DNA of 64,000 nucleotides from Volvox africanus (Eukaryota; Chlorophyta; Chlorophyceae; Chlamydomonadales; Volvocaceae): positions 189,001 through 253,000 of the forward strand of contig BSDZ01000027.1 in NCBI GenBank assembly GCA_030268105.1, read 5' to 3'. Every line of letters begins with the position of its first letter. Position 1 is the first letter of the stretch. Below are positions 11,301 through 20,732 of this stretch, in pieces. The position numbers and the translations under genes are program-made. A model generated the notes under the pieces. That model was not told the origin of the DNA and did not search any database. It worked only from the letters and a program-made list of their open reading frames with translations.

Positions 11301-14300
11301 TAGGACCAGCCACGAAGGATTAATTTATTAAGTTATTTGCAGCTACTACCCGGCTTCTATGAACAGGAGAAGAAGAATACTGCATCACAGGAAATAACGG
11401 TACTACGTAAAAGCCCCCGATAGCGGAAAGGCGGAAGAGATCAAATAATATGCGCCAAAAATGTAAATTCGATAAAAACATTATGAATACCTTTGGATGC
11501 TCCGGACTATAACTAGTCTCGGCAATATGCATCGCAAAATATACATCAATACATAAAATGCTCATTCCAAGAGCTAAAATAAAAACATATTTGGTTTTCA
11601 TCAGCCCCCAAGGCATCTCTAGCTAAAAGCGGTATCTGGGCTAAAATGGCAGCTCCAATAAAGCAAAACCATGAAATAAAAAAACCTAAAATAGCTAAAT
11701 ACACTTCACCTTATGAAGTATGCATTCTCAACTTTGTTTATGCTTTATTTTGCAACGTTATATTGCTCTCCACCTGTTTTAACAACTGCGAACATACAAG
11801 CAAATTCTCTATTATAATTACTTAAAACATTACTCCCAGGCATAAACTGAAATCATCTGAAGTCGTTGATATTTTATTAACTTATGAGAGCGCCGGAAAC
11901 AGACTCCTGACCCCGCCATTATTCATCCCCTCCCCCCACAACGTCGACCGCTCGAGCCCCGTCTGCACAGCTTCGTACCGATGCGTAGTACGTGTTGAGC
12001 GAGGAGCCAGCCCAGCCCAGGGCGATGTCGCTCGGGTACATGCTGCTTGGATCGGAATTGAAGCCGATGGCAACGTAGCCTGTCAGAAGGGTTGAGGGGG
12101 AAGCGATGTTGGGAGTGTCAGATGGGTCGGGCGTGCAGGGACTCGGGATGCGAGGATTCGGGGGGGAGCAGCTCAGCAAGCCGAGGTAGCCTAACCAGGC
12201 ACACACAAGGCGTTCCTTTCCTGACAGGCAAAACGCAAGGACACACGACTTCACAATCACCATCACAACGCGGACAGATATATGGATGCACGTCAGCGCG
12301 TTGAGCCATCATACCTTGGATATTTGCCTGTACGGCCAAGTGGAGGGTGCCGTACTTGGCCAGATCAGCGGCCTGCGGACGTGTGTGGGCGGACAGGGGA
12401 AAGCAGGGATTGAGACGGTGGTCTTGAAAAGCAGGGTGGTGGCTGTGTGCATGTAAATGAATGAACATGACAAAGTGAACGCAAAAACGACGAAAAGAAA
12501 GTGGAGTGACTCATGCCTCCGATATTTCCTCCCTCGTCCTTTCCCAGGGCAGAGGTGAGGAAACGCAATAAAGCAATGATACTCGTACCATTCTCTTACG
12601 TCGTCATCGCAAGTTCACATACCGTAAGTGTTGTACGAGTGGCCGGGGTGCACGGGTTGGCAGGGGCGGTGGAGGAGTTGATGCTCCAGTGCAGGGTGAT
12701 CTTGATGTTGCCCTGGAGTGATGTTGCAGTATAAGGGTGCGAGACTTAGAAGGTGCGGATGTGGACAGATGATGTGGACAGAGGACAGAGGCACACGACG
12801 AAAAGGCTTCCGGGTTCCCTAATCAAGATCAAGATTTGTACGACAGTATCCTTACCTTGTTCACCGTGCACTGATAACCGAGTGTGCTGGGGGCGCAGTT
12901 CTTGGTCTGGGGCAGCGAGGGAGCTAGCGGTGGTGGTGATGGCCACGACGGCGGAGACGGCTACAGCAGATTTGCACGGCAGGACCATTTGGGATAAGGC
13001 GTTGGGACCAGGCCAGGTGAGTAAATAAGGGCGTTGTCAACCCCCCCTTCCTAAACGTTTCTTGATAGCTGACGAGACATAATGAAACTGATAGAGACCT
13101 CCTCTTGCAATGATTCATTCTCGTGGTGGCTTGTGAAGAAAATAATGGACTGACATTTGACATGACATTCATAAAGGCGGACAAACAGACCAATACAAAG
13201 ACAAGCAGAAGACGAGCCGTACCGTGCCAACGACCGCCAGTGGCGGTGGTGATGGGGTTGGCAACGATGGCGGCAGCTCGGGTGGTGGCGGCAGCTCGGG
13301 TGGTGGCGGCAGCTCGGGTGGTGGCGGCACGGCAGTGACCATGGCGGGGTTGAGCGTCAACACAAAGCCACCAACGTCATCGGGATCGTGCTGAATGAAG
13401 GCGCTCTTGGACCCCACGGCCCAGATGATCACAGTGGGGATATCTGAGGAAGGTTGGGAGAAAGGAACGAAACAGCGTGAGGGCGAGGCTGGTGGAGTGA
13501 ATGCAATAGCAATAGGGCTTTTAAAGCCGCGTACTATATGAAGCAAATCTTTCAAATGAAGCCCTGTCCTGTTAATATTTCTGGTCGCACCCGCACACCC
13601 GCACACCCGCGCCCTGGTACCTGTGTCGATGCTAGGGGAGGTGAGCGCCTCCTCAGCAGCCAGGCGCCGACTGAAGCATATGGTGGTGGTGGTGATGTCC
13701 CCGCCGTCTTCAGAGGCGGAGATGCGCTGAGTCACACCCGTGTCGTACGCCCAGGAGGGGTCGCCCGCGGGTGGCCACGTGACGTTCATGCCCAGGTATT
13801 CTGTCTCCTGCGCACGACACAGCCGATGTTTGTGATATGCCTACATGGTAGCTTGGGGGGCACAGTGGGCGGTCGAAGAGCCTCTCGGCAACCCAGGACC
13901 CGAGGGACTGCCAAACCCTCCACCCCTTCCTCCCCCATAGGACGGCGTCGTGCCCACAAGCGTACAACAATCGTACATTTGTATAGAAGGTGCCGACAAA
14001 GGCCTTGCCGTCGGCGCCTGAAGCCCAGCCGAAGACAATATCAGCCGGGGCCATCTCCTCGATATCCTCTCCGAAACCAATACCAACGTAACCTGGGTAA
14101 GATCCCGGCGGATCAAGGGGGACAGGGGGATGTGGGTACCGGATATTTTGCAGCCGTGGAGTGTTCCTAAAATGACCGACAGCCCCCCTCCTCAACATCT
14201 TGCAACATCACACAGACCCAGGACGCACCCGTGACGTTGGCCTGAGCTGCGATATGGAGAGTGCCGTACTGCGCAATGTCATTCCCCTGGGTGACGTATA

Positions 14301-17300
14301 ATCCAATGGGCGGAGAGTGAAGACGGCGAGGAAGGAGTACAGGTGAGCAACTTAGGGTTTTAGGGTTTGACAGGGCTGATCATAATAATTAGCCTAACAA
14401 GACATCGACAGTGCATGTAGGGCATCAAGAACGTAAACACAACAACAGTGCAGGGTGAGGAAAACCCACTGGCGCAATCATCACCAGGCCATAAATTTAG
14501 TGCTAAATTTAGTATCAAGTAACATCAAGATGTGTCGTCATTGGCAATATTGATAAACTATGATGGAGTTTACGTTTGACCAACGTACGGCATCACCACT
14601 GTCATCCCCAATGACCGGCGGCGTTCAAGTCCCCCCCCGGCGGCTTCCCTTCCCTCCTGCCCCAGGCGCCTGCACCGCGGAGCACTCACATTCACGTTTA
14701 CCGGATCGGCGGGGGTGCAGCCGTTTCCCGCCGGTGCGGAGGACGTGTTGACGCTCCAGTGCAGAAGCACTTTCCCCTGCCAGAGATGGGGTCATATGAA
14801 GGACATTGTGGGAGACGGTTATGAATATGTGCCCAAAACATGCTGAGCGCCTAGGGCTAGGATGTCAAGAAGCGGCCGTGTAACGAGAAAGACGTGGCGG
14901 TGGTGGTCCCCATGGTATCTCCCATCCCCGTCACTGCATATATAACATATGCTCCTGCCCCGCCAGCCCACCCCACCACCAGCACCACGTATAGGACCCA
15001 CCATCTGTCTCATGCACTGATACCCCAGGCTGCTCGCTGTACAGACCGCGGGTGGGGGCGGCAGCAGTGGAGGCTGCACAGGTGGAAGGACCAGGGCGAA
15101 AAGCTCAGGTGATACAAGAACTCAATTGGAAATATGATCTCTATGCGAAATGGCCAATGGGCGATGACGAGCTCCTCAAGTCCAAGATTCTGATTCCTAC
15201 AGTGTGTGGGTTGCGATGCAAGAGCTGTATAGCAGGTGGTTAAGCCGTACTGCATGTGCTCTAAGTGAAGACCTCACGGGACGCACCGGCGGGGTCGGTA
15301 GAGACGGGGGTGGAGGCAGGGGGGAGAGCGATGGAGATGGCGAGGGAGACGTGGACGACGCCGCGGTTTGTGGCTGCGGCGGCGGCGGCGGCGACGATGG
15401 AGGCGGTGGCGACGGTCGCGGCGGCGGAGGTGACGGCGACGGTGGTGGGATCGGGGACGGCGGCGGCGGTGGCGAGGCACCTGTATCGAGAAAAGCCCAA
15501 ATATGGAAAAATTCGCAGCAGCGGTTGCGGGTGATAATTGGTACAAGCCATCTCCCAGGAGAGAGGTATACCCCTCTTCTCCTCAAAAGGCCTGATCTAT
15601 TTTTGATCAGCCGTACATACAACCCCGACAACATTCCGCAACCCTCCTCCTCCCTCGCGCTTCCTTACATGTGCCACAATCGGCCCCGAGGGACACGGGT
15701 ATATTGACCGAGTTTTGTTTCCAGGGCGTAGGTTTAACATTCGTCGCTGACGTCACTTCAAACATCACGTTTTGGCCTGCAAGAGGGTAATTAAACCAGA
15801 TGACAATAGGGTATATTGGAGTAACATACGGATACTGCGGTGTGACAACCCATCCAAGAATCTGGTGCGACAAGGAATTAGGAGGCCATGTAAAACACCA
15901 TGAAGTACAAGAAGCTCTCTTGTTTCGCACGCATGTAGTCCACTCGCCAAAATGTATCAATCAATTGATGACAGAACACACTGGCAACACATCATCTGAC
16001 CGAGCTTTCGTGAACCATTCCGCACGTCGCGCGACACTATGGCGGGGGTTTCCCCAGCCAGCAAGCCGCGCACCTGCCAAGCTGCAAGACACCTGAAAGG
16101 TCACGTTGAAGGCAGTGGCGGCTCTAAAGCTAACCGAACCTCCCAGATCCACGCGATTTGGACTGCGGAGGGAAAGGAGTCGTGTAATTGGTGACGGCCA
16201 GTCACATGACCCAACCTGAAGCTGGCATGCTAACGCAAGAGGCGACGGACAGTCACATGACCCAATCGAGATAAGGGGCGTTGGAGTGTTGGAGAAGGGC
16301 GAAGGGGGGGTCAGAGAGCATCGCCGCGTTAAAGTCGTACGCACGTACACACAGGTCGGCTATGATTGGTCCTCGAAGACTTCGAAGACCCCAGCCCGAT
16401 GTAAGCTAAATGCGATGTGGAAGGGGAGAAAGGAAAGACGAGAAGGGATGCTGTGTTGTTGTCAGGTGCAGAAGCTGCACTCCCTGAACGGAGAATATGG
16501 ACGCCAGTCCCTGGAGCAGAGGGCTCATCGCTATCCAGATGCTCAGCACTGCATGTGCAGGAACGGCTCATTCGGCTTATAATGACACACACCATCCGAA
16601 GAACCTGAGAAATCAACTCTCCATTGAGTCAGCCGGCCAACCAGCGCGGCCCTAACTACGATAAGCTCTCAATATAGGTGTCACGGTGCACGGTGCCCAT
16701 TACCATACCAGCCGATAGTCGGCGACTTGGGTGAAGAAAAGGCCACAGAAGTGGTGTTGGCTGTAAGAAGAGCAAGTCGCGGGTCGCTGAATGACAACTG
16801 CATAGTTGGTGGTGCGGGGAAGCGGAAACAGGTGAGTAAGAAATGTGGAATTCTTATTGGGAAGAGGCGGATGAATCTACAGTTGAATTTTGATAGTTGT
16901 GGCTAAAACAGGGGTCAAGAACATGTCGGTTGAGCCCGTCAAAATCCGGAAGTACGTGGATGTTGGCGTTACTGCCCTGTTACATAGCGTCATTGAACCA
17001 TTTCAACGGTTCAATGACACTATTTCAAAATCCCGCCTCAACGGATGTTATCCTCAACGTACCAATAACTTGTTAATCTTCCCAGGACAAAGTTTAGTGG
17101 TTAAAACTCCGCTTTGGGCATCGCGAAACGCGAAGGCAATGGAGCTGCAGGTAGGGGAAGGCAGCAGTGAGAAACAGAGTTGCGCAGGCAAGCCCGGTTG
17201 TAATTCCCGGATATACTACATGGAGTTACTGTGTTACGGCTCCCGCCCAGAGGTGTGACTGACCCGTCAGTTGTCGGACCGCCAGGATGAGGCGAATTCA

Positions 17301-17475
17301 CGTTTGGTTCCGTGACCGCTTCCGAAGGGTGAGAGTCACATTGAGTAGGTCCGTTGGGTAATGATTGTCCAATCACTTCCAATGCATTGTACCAATAACT
17401 TGGGTATGGGCTTGCAAGGCGCGCCGAAAATATAAGCGCGGAGGTCACAAGAAGAACACTCGTTAGAAAATTCAT
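7510..17475 (-). CDS. gene A: secreted/membrane protein with three DOMON domains and cytochrome b561
   Basis: About 1,150 residues in some 25 exons. Signal peptide and first exon 17475-17264 (MNFLTSVLLVTSALIFSA, then PYPSYWYN and QCDSHPSEA). N-terminal module exons 16797-16709, 16162-16074 and 15776-15669. Pro-rich spacer 15480-15278. DOMON 1: 15073-15002, 14776-14690, 14286-14229, 14092-13977, 13807-13621, 13443-13223. DOMON 2: 12960-12856, 12712-12623, 12372-12315, 12079-11979, 11035-10816, 10612-10482. DOMON 3 plus b561: 10361-10257, 9834-9751, 9500-9443, 9208-9108, 8793-8574, 8369-8153, 7972-7510. Reading phases join without a stop from 16797 to 7510. One exon between 17264 and 16797 (82 nt in B and C) was not located. 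A GTGAGG near the end could be a donor, so the last few codons are uncertain. Predicted role: electron transfer between cytosolic reductant and extracellular acceptors, as in the CYBDOM/ferric-reductase family; substrate unknown. Confidence 0.88.
8153..10361 (-). other. DOMON domain 3 of gene A
   Basis: The exon set opens with a short Pro-rich linker and CVPSTLGYDC, then ITLHWSINSSTAPAN, LAKYGTLHLAVQANI, GYVAIGFNSDPSSMYPSDIA, TTICFSRRLVDSR and LGLIWAISPAKALVQH, then GGFFLDL. The Met of SSMYPSDI and the His of LVQH sit where CDH/AIR12-type DOMON domains ligate heme. Much of it is a near-identical copy of DOMON 2. Confidence 0.85.
8290..9829. repeat. internal segmental duplication, copy 1
   Basis: About 1.54 kb that recurs at 10532-12702 (offset 2,242 bp, then 2,871 bp). 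Exons and introns both match with only a few differences, for example a T/C change at 8942 against 11184. This indicates a recent duplication or gene conversion. Divergence rises at both edges, which lie in or near exons. It is uninterrupted at 9026-9031, where the other copy carries foreign DNA. Confidence 0.93.
11320..11707 (-). pseudogene. LplT/Aas-type lysophospholipid transporter fragment, frameshifted
   Basis: From 11707 the minus strand reads EVYLAILGFFISWFCFIG, then LAQIPLLARDALGADEN, matching a mid-protein segment of the LplT major-facilitator family (lysophospholipid flippase, often fused to Aas acyltransferase). A +1 shift follows ADEN, and the next frame reads YVFILALGMSILCIDVYFA, then FWRILFDLFRLSAIGGFYVV, PLFPVMQYSSSPVHRSRVV and AANNLIN, where it stops. 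Against the family, about 35 residues seem to be missing between ADEN and the ALGMSI segment. Both ends are truncated. The family call rests on the DLF...GGFYVVPL...HRSRVVAANN pattern. It is non-functional. Confidence 0.78.
11724..11795 (-). pseudogene. rplU: ribosomal protein L21 5' fragment
   Basis: The minus strand starts ATG at 11795 and reads MFAVVKTGGEQYNVAK, the canonical start of bacterial L21. A TAA (11747-11745) follows, after which the same frame reads SINKVEN, still alignable to the family. The stop therefore appears to be a mutation inside the gene rather than its end. The match fades near 11724, just before the LplT piece begins on the same strand. Only about 24 of roughly 100 residues remain. 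Confidence 0.75.
13223..15073 (-). other. DOMON domain 1 of gene A
   Basis: Opens PPLLPPPPAVCTASSLGYQC, then VLLHWSVNTSSAPAGNG, IAQYGTLHIAAQANVTG, GYVGIGFGEDIEEMAPADIV, TTTTICFSRRLAAEE, VIIWAVGSKSAFIQH and GGFVLTL. Candidate heme ligands are the Met of EEMAPADI and the His of FIQH. It is clearly more diverged from domains 2 and 3 than they are from each other. It ends in a short tandem repeat coding for PPPPEL units. Confidence 0.85.
13273..13332 (-). repeat. 18-bp tandem repeat coding for PPPPEL
   Basis: Three copies of an 18-bp unit in the exon linking DOMON 1 to DOMON 2, read on the minus strand as PPPPELPPPPELPPPPELPP. Confidence 0.85.
15278..15480 (-). other. Pro-rich spacer exon of gene A
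   Basis: A 203-nt exon after a TACAG acceptor, read on the minus strand as ASPPPPPSPIPPPSPSPPPP and onward to PTPPVRP. Such Ser-Pro runs are typical hydroxyproline-rich, wall-spanning segments in volvocine extracellular proteins. Confidence 0.8.
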
Positions 17476-20400
17476 GGTTACTACTCCAGGATAAAGTGAT
17501 GAATTTTCATATCAGAAAAGGTTGGGCCTGATGCAAGGCCGAAGCAATTCTAACTGTGATACACGACACGAGAGGGTAATTTTGTGTACAACGAACACAA
17601 TTGAATAACAATGATTGAATTGGAAAGGTAAAATGGTATTGAAAGGAAGTCAACAATTACGTACACAGTGTGGTACAATGCTCGGTCGGCCGTTCCTATA
17701 TACGAACGAGTGTTCCTCGTTGATAACTTTAGTGAGGGTCAAAAAGCCCAAGTAGTCCTTAATGTTCAGCCTTCAATAGCCTCGCAACATGTACTTAACT
17801 GGGATGCCGGGAAGCCATCTAACTGAAAGTCTGGCCTCATCTTCCTTTGCTTCATGGACGGACCTCACAACTCAGAACTTAAGCTTCAATTCCAACCTTA
17901 TGCTGTAAGGTCCTGTTTAGATGCTTATCTGTAGACGTTTTTTGTGGGCTTGCGACTCTTCTGCGCCCGACATGATGTTGGTGTTATCAACGAACTTTAA
18001 CGTATATTGTAAGGCAATACACCGTTTGCTTGTGGATCGTACTGAATACATTTACAATCTTAGGAACCCACGAGTTATTGGGGTTGATTGACCAGAGATG
18101 GAATCCATAAAAACAGCTTGGTGATTATCCTTACAGCTCAATAATAATTGAGATGATTTTTATAATTGAATTTTCTCATTAAGAAATGTCGCGATTCGTA
18201 TATAACGAAGTCATTACCAGTAGTGTAATGCATTTCTCACCACCTCTGGTGGAATCCTGCTTACTGCAAGAGAGAGATACTCCAAGAAAGCCTTCTATGG
18301 AAAGAAAATTGACGGCGCTTCAAATCTTATCGAATGTCGTCCGTAATTTTATAAGTTGGTCCATGCATGCAGTCCGTGGTTGAGCCCGACAGATCTAACG
18401 CAAGTAGTCGAAGCAAAGGGTTAAAGAGGACAATTGGGCACCTTTATGGACAGGGATAAGGAAAAAACATATGATTGGTGCTTGCTCGAGAAGTCGGCCC
18501 TGGAGCCCTTGGCGGCGAAGGGAGCGAAAAAGGGGGCTAAGCTACGACGAGCAATCTTAACGGCCCTAACGATATCATTAATGTACAACCTTATTCACAA
18601 TGCAAAACACGGAATAGTGTTACAGTTTTACCCATATGCGCTGCCGTGTACATGGAGCACTGGGGGATCTCCGCAAGCCTGGAGGGTCCAAATCAGGTCA
18701 GCTCATTAATTAGCAGCTTGGGGAAAGAATTGGTACGGCAATAAAAAGATGAGCAGCGAGCGAGTTTCTTAACTACAAGTACGTGTAACCTGATGTAACA
18801 GGGTTCTACGACACACATAGGTTTGGAGGGCAAATAATTGCAAGGAGAGACTTCAGCGTACGACTAACATAAACTTGAGGACGTGCACTTGCACGAAAAT
18901 GAATAGCTGCGTATATTAAAGTGTGTTGTCACTACGGTATCGTGACAATTGTACGACACAGGCCCGACAGAAGCATACACGGTAGAGACGTGAAAACATA
19001 CACGTCAGGATACTTTGTAATGCTCGCCATTTACCTGTTTTCCCAAATGAACATGTGCCCCGTCTCACTGCCCCTCTCGTTATGTTATGATCGCAGCACA
19101 GTGCCTCCATGCATGCGCTGCGCATAAATTCATTCATCCCGTTTAAGAGCCACTCATGGCATTGGGGACGTGTTTCGGAGCCGTGCGCCGCAAACCACAT
19201 TACGGAATCCGGGTATAAATAGCACGCGGTAATCCTCACTCACCAGGAACGGGCTGCACGGTAATTGCTGGCAGGTGTCACTGTTGAAATTTAGTAAGTG
19301 TGGTAGTCGTACAGTACGGCAACCACAAGCACAAATATAGGGACCTGTAAGAACACGCCCAGCACCTTGAGAGGCCGTTTTCACAGAAGTTACGACATCA
19401 AATCTTTTATACAGTTCGATTGAAACACACATGCACAGGTTAAGTGAAAAGGAAGTAATGCGGCTGAGTAGCGGGCCGGGCCAGCTATGGATGGGACCAG
19501 CTTGCCTGGGATGCACTTGTTTTGTGAACAGATATGCATTAAGTCCTGCCGCTGGCATGGTGGCTTGGCCTCCCTCGTAACAAGCTCCCTGCGGCAGTAC
19601 CTCAGCTGGACTTCAGAACGAATTTTTTAAATTAACGACATAGCTCTAATCGGCCCGCAGGCTTATACCAAGCGTCCCCTACCTCTGTAATGCTTGGCGC
19701 TCAGTTTGTCGTTGTAAAGGTGGCGGATAAGGCCTGTGTGATGTGTAATTCCATCCAGCTACGATAGTGTTGCAGGCTGAGCGGTTCTGTCTATGAGCAA
19801 CGAAAAGGCCAGATCCCACGGTTGAATTGATGTGTTGGGCCGGTTGAATTGATGCTGTGGCCGTGCCCTTATAATGTCGCTGATCGACAGGGAGTCAGCT
19901 ACCTGGGCGTGTCACCAGTTCACTATAGCCCCTTACCTAGATCGCTCTGCCCTGGTGCCGTTTGGCCACATGCTGGTGAGGGTTGGAAGTTAGATCTCTT
20001 TAGGTTGGCGCTATCCAGGGTATTGGCATTCTGTCGGCATCCTGCCTCATCCTGCTACCAGTTGTGAGTCCCCACTCGGTACTATATCGTTCATTATTGG
20101 GATGTTTAGGCGTCGCTAGCTTCAAAGAAACGAGGTGGGGATGAGAGACTCGTGCGAGCCCCAAGCCTCGTGCATCCCCCGCACCCCATAACTTGACGAT
20201 CACTTTGCCTAACTGTTCCAAACTGTTATCAAATCGCCGTGCATGGCGTGTCGCGTATTCGACGTAGCTCCACTAACAGCATATTCCTGAAGCCTTGGGA
20301 AACGCCCACAGAGATCCAAGTATAAATGTGGGAGGGTGTGGGCATATCCTTACTAGCACCGGGATTTTTATTTCATGTATTATGCCGAGTGTGGCGAATT

Positions 20401-20732
20401 ATATGAAACCATGGTATATGGCGAAGTCAATACTGGATAGTACCCGTATGGCATCCCATCGGAACAGCCCGCCAAGCCTATGTCGTGCCTCCTCCCGCCT
20501 TCGCAGGTTCGCAACCTGCCTGAGTTGCTCGTCCAACGTCTTATGTTTGTTGCCGGCCACCATATCCTGGATATATTAAATCAATTTATATTATGATTTT
20601 CTCAAACTGTGATTTAGTAAGTTTACCTACTGCGACCCCAGATGTCTACTATAAATTAATGCGACGCGTTTGAAATTGCCATGTTGCGACGTTTTGTATA
20701 ACTGAGGACTTCATAAGGTTCATTTAACTAAC
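17476..20732. promoter_or_regulatory. divergent intergenic region between genes A and B
   Basis: A 3.26-kb spacer between the start codons of two divergent paralogs, so it should hold both promoters. No clear TATA box can be assigned to either gene. Apart from a possible retroelement remnant at 17700-18190 I see only short unbiased open frames. Confidence 0.4.
17700..18190 (-). mobile_element. possible decayed Ty3/gypsy reverse transcriptase remnant
   Basis: The minus strand shows fragments resembling conserved RT blocks in broken frames: VFSTIHKQTVYCL (compare the FSTIDLKSGY block), LKFVDNTNIMSGAEESQ (compare the YxDD block) and IKDYLGFL (compare the FLGL block). Spacing is too short and frames shift, so it would be heavily deleted. 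Weak call. Confidence 0.25.

Larger units (their letters stand above)
11268..11902. mobile_element. 635-bp bacterial DNA insert in an intron of gene A
   Basis: AT-rich, intronless sequence absent from the otherwise near-identical copy 1. It carries two bacterial gene pieces on the minus strand (LplT-type transporter and L21). It has no terminal repeats, no target-site duplication and no transposase, and it replaces six host bases. This resembles organelle-to-nucleus insertions made by end joining. It lies in the 943-bp intron between exons 11979 and 11035, so it should be spliced out. Confidence 0.9.
10532..12702. repeat. internal segmental duplication, copy 2 (interrupted)
   Basis: Partner of 8290-9829. 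Homology is continuous to 11267, broken by foreign DNA at 11268-11902, and resumes at 11903 to about 12702. Six bases of copy 1 (9026-9031) are missing at the break. Confidence 0.93.
10482..12960 (-). other. DOMON domain 2 of gene A
   Basis: Same exon order as DOMON 3, opening with PSPPSWPSPPPLAPSLP and CAPSTLGYQC and ending LIWAISPAKGLVQH, then NVGGLFLNP. Met (SSMYPSDI) and His (LVQH) are kept. The intron between 11979 and 11035 holds the 635-bp bacterial insert. After this domain, exon 10612-10482 joins in phase 0 to the linker exon of DOMON 3. Confidence 0.85.

Noticed and set aside
3377..11902. Plain bacterial contamination or chimeric assembly as the source of both bacterial pieces
   Set aside because: Not fully excluded, but both pieces are short, broken, flanked on each side by host sequence, and one has a matching empty site 2.2 kb away. 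This fits genuine insertion better.
16890..17258. 123-codon plus frame opposite the start of gene A
   Set aside because: Low codon bias, overlaps the gene A first exon on the opposite strand, and has no domain or splice partner.
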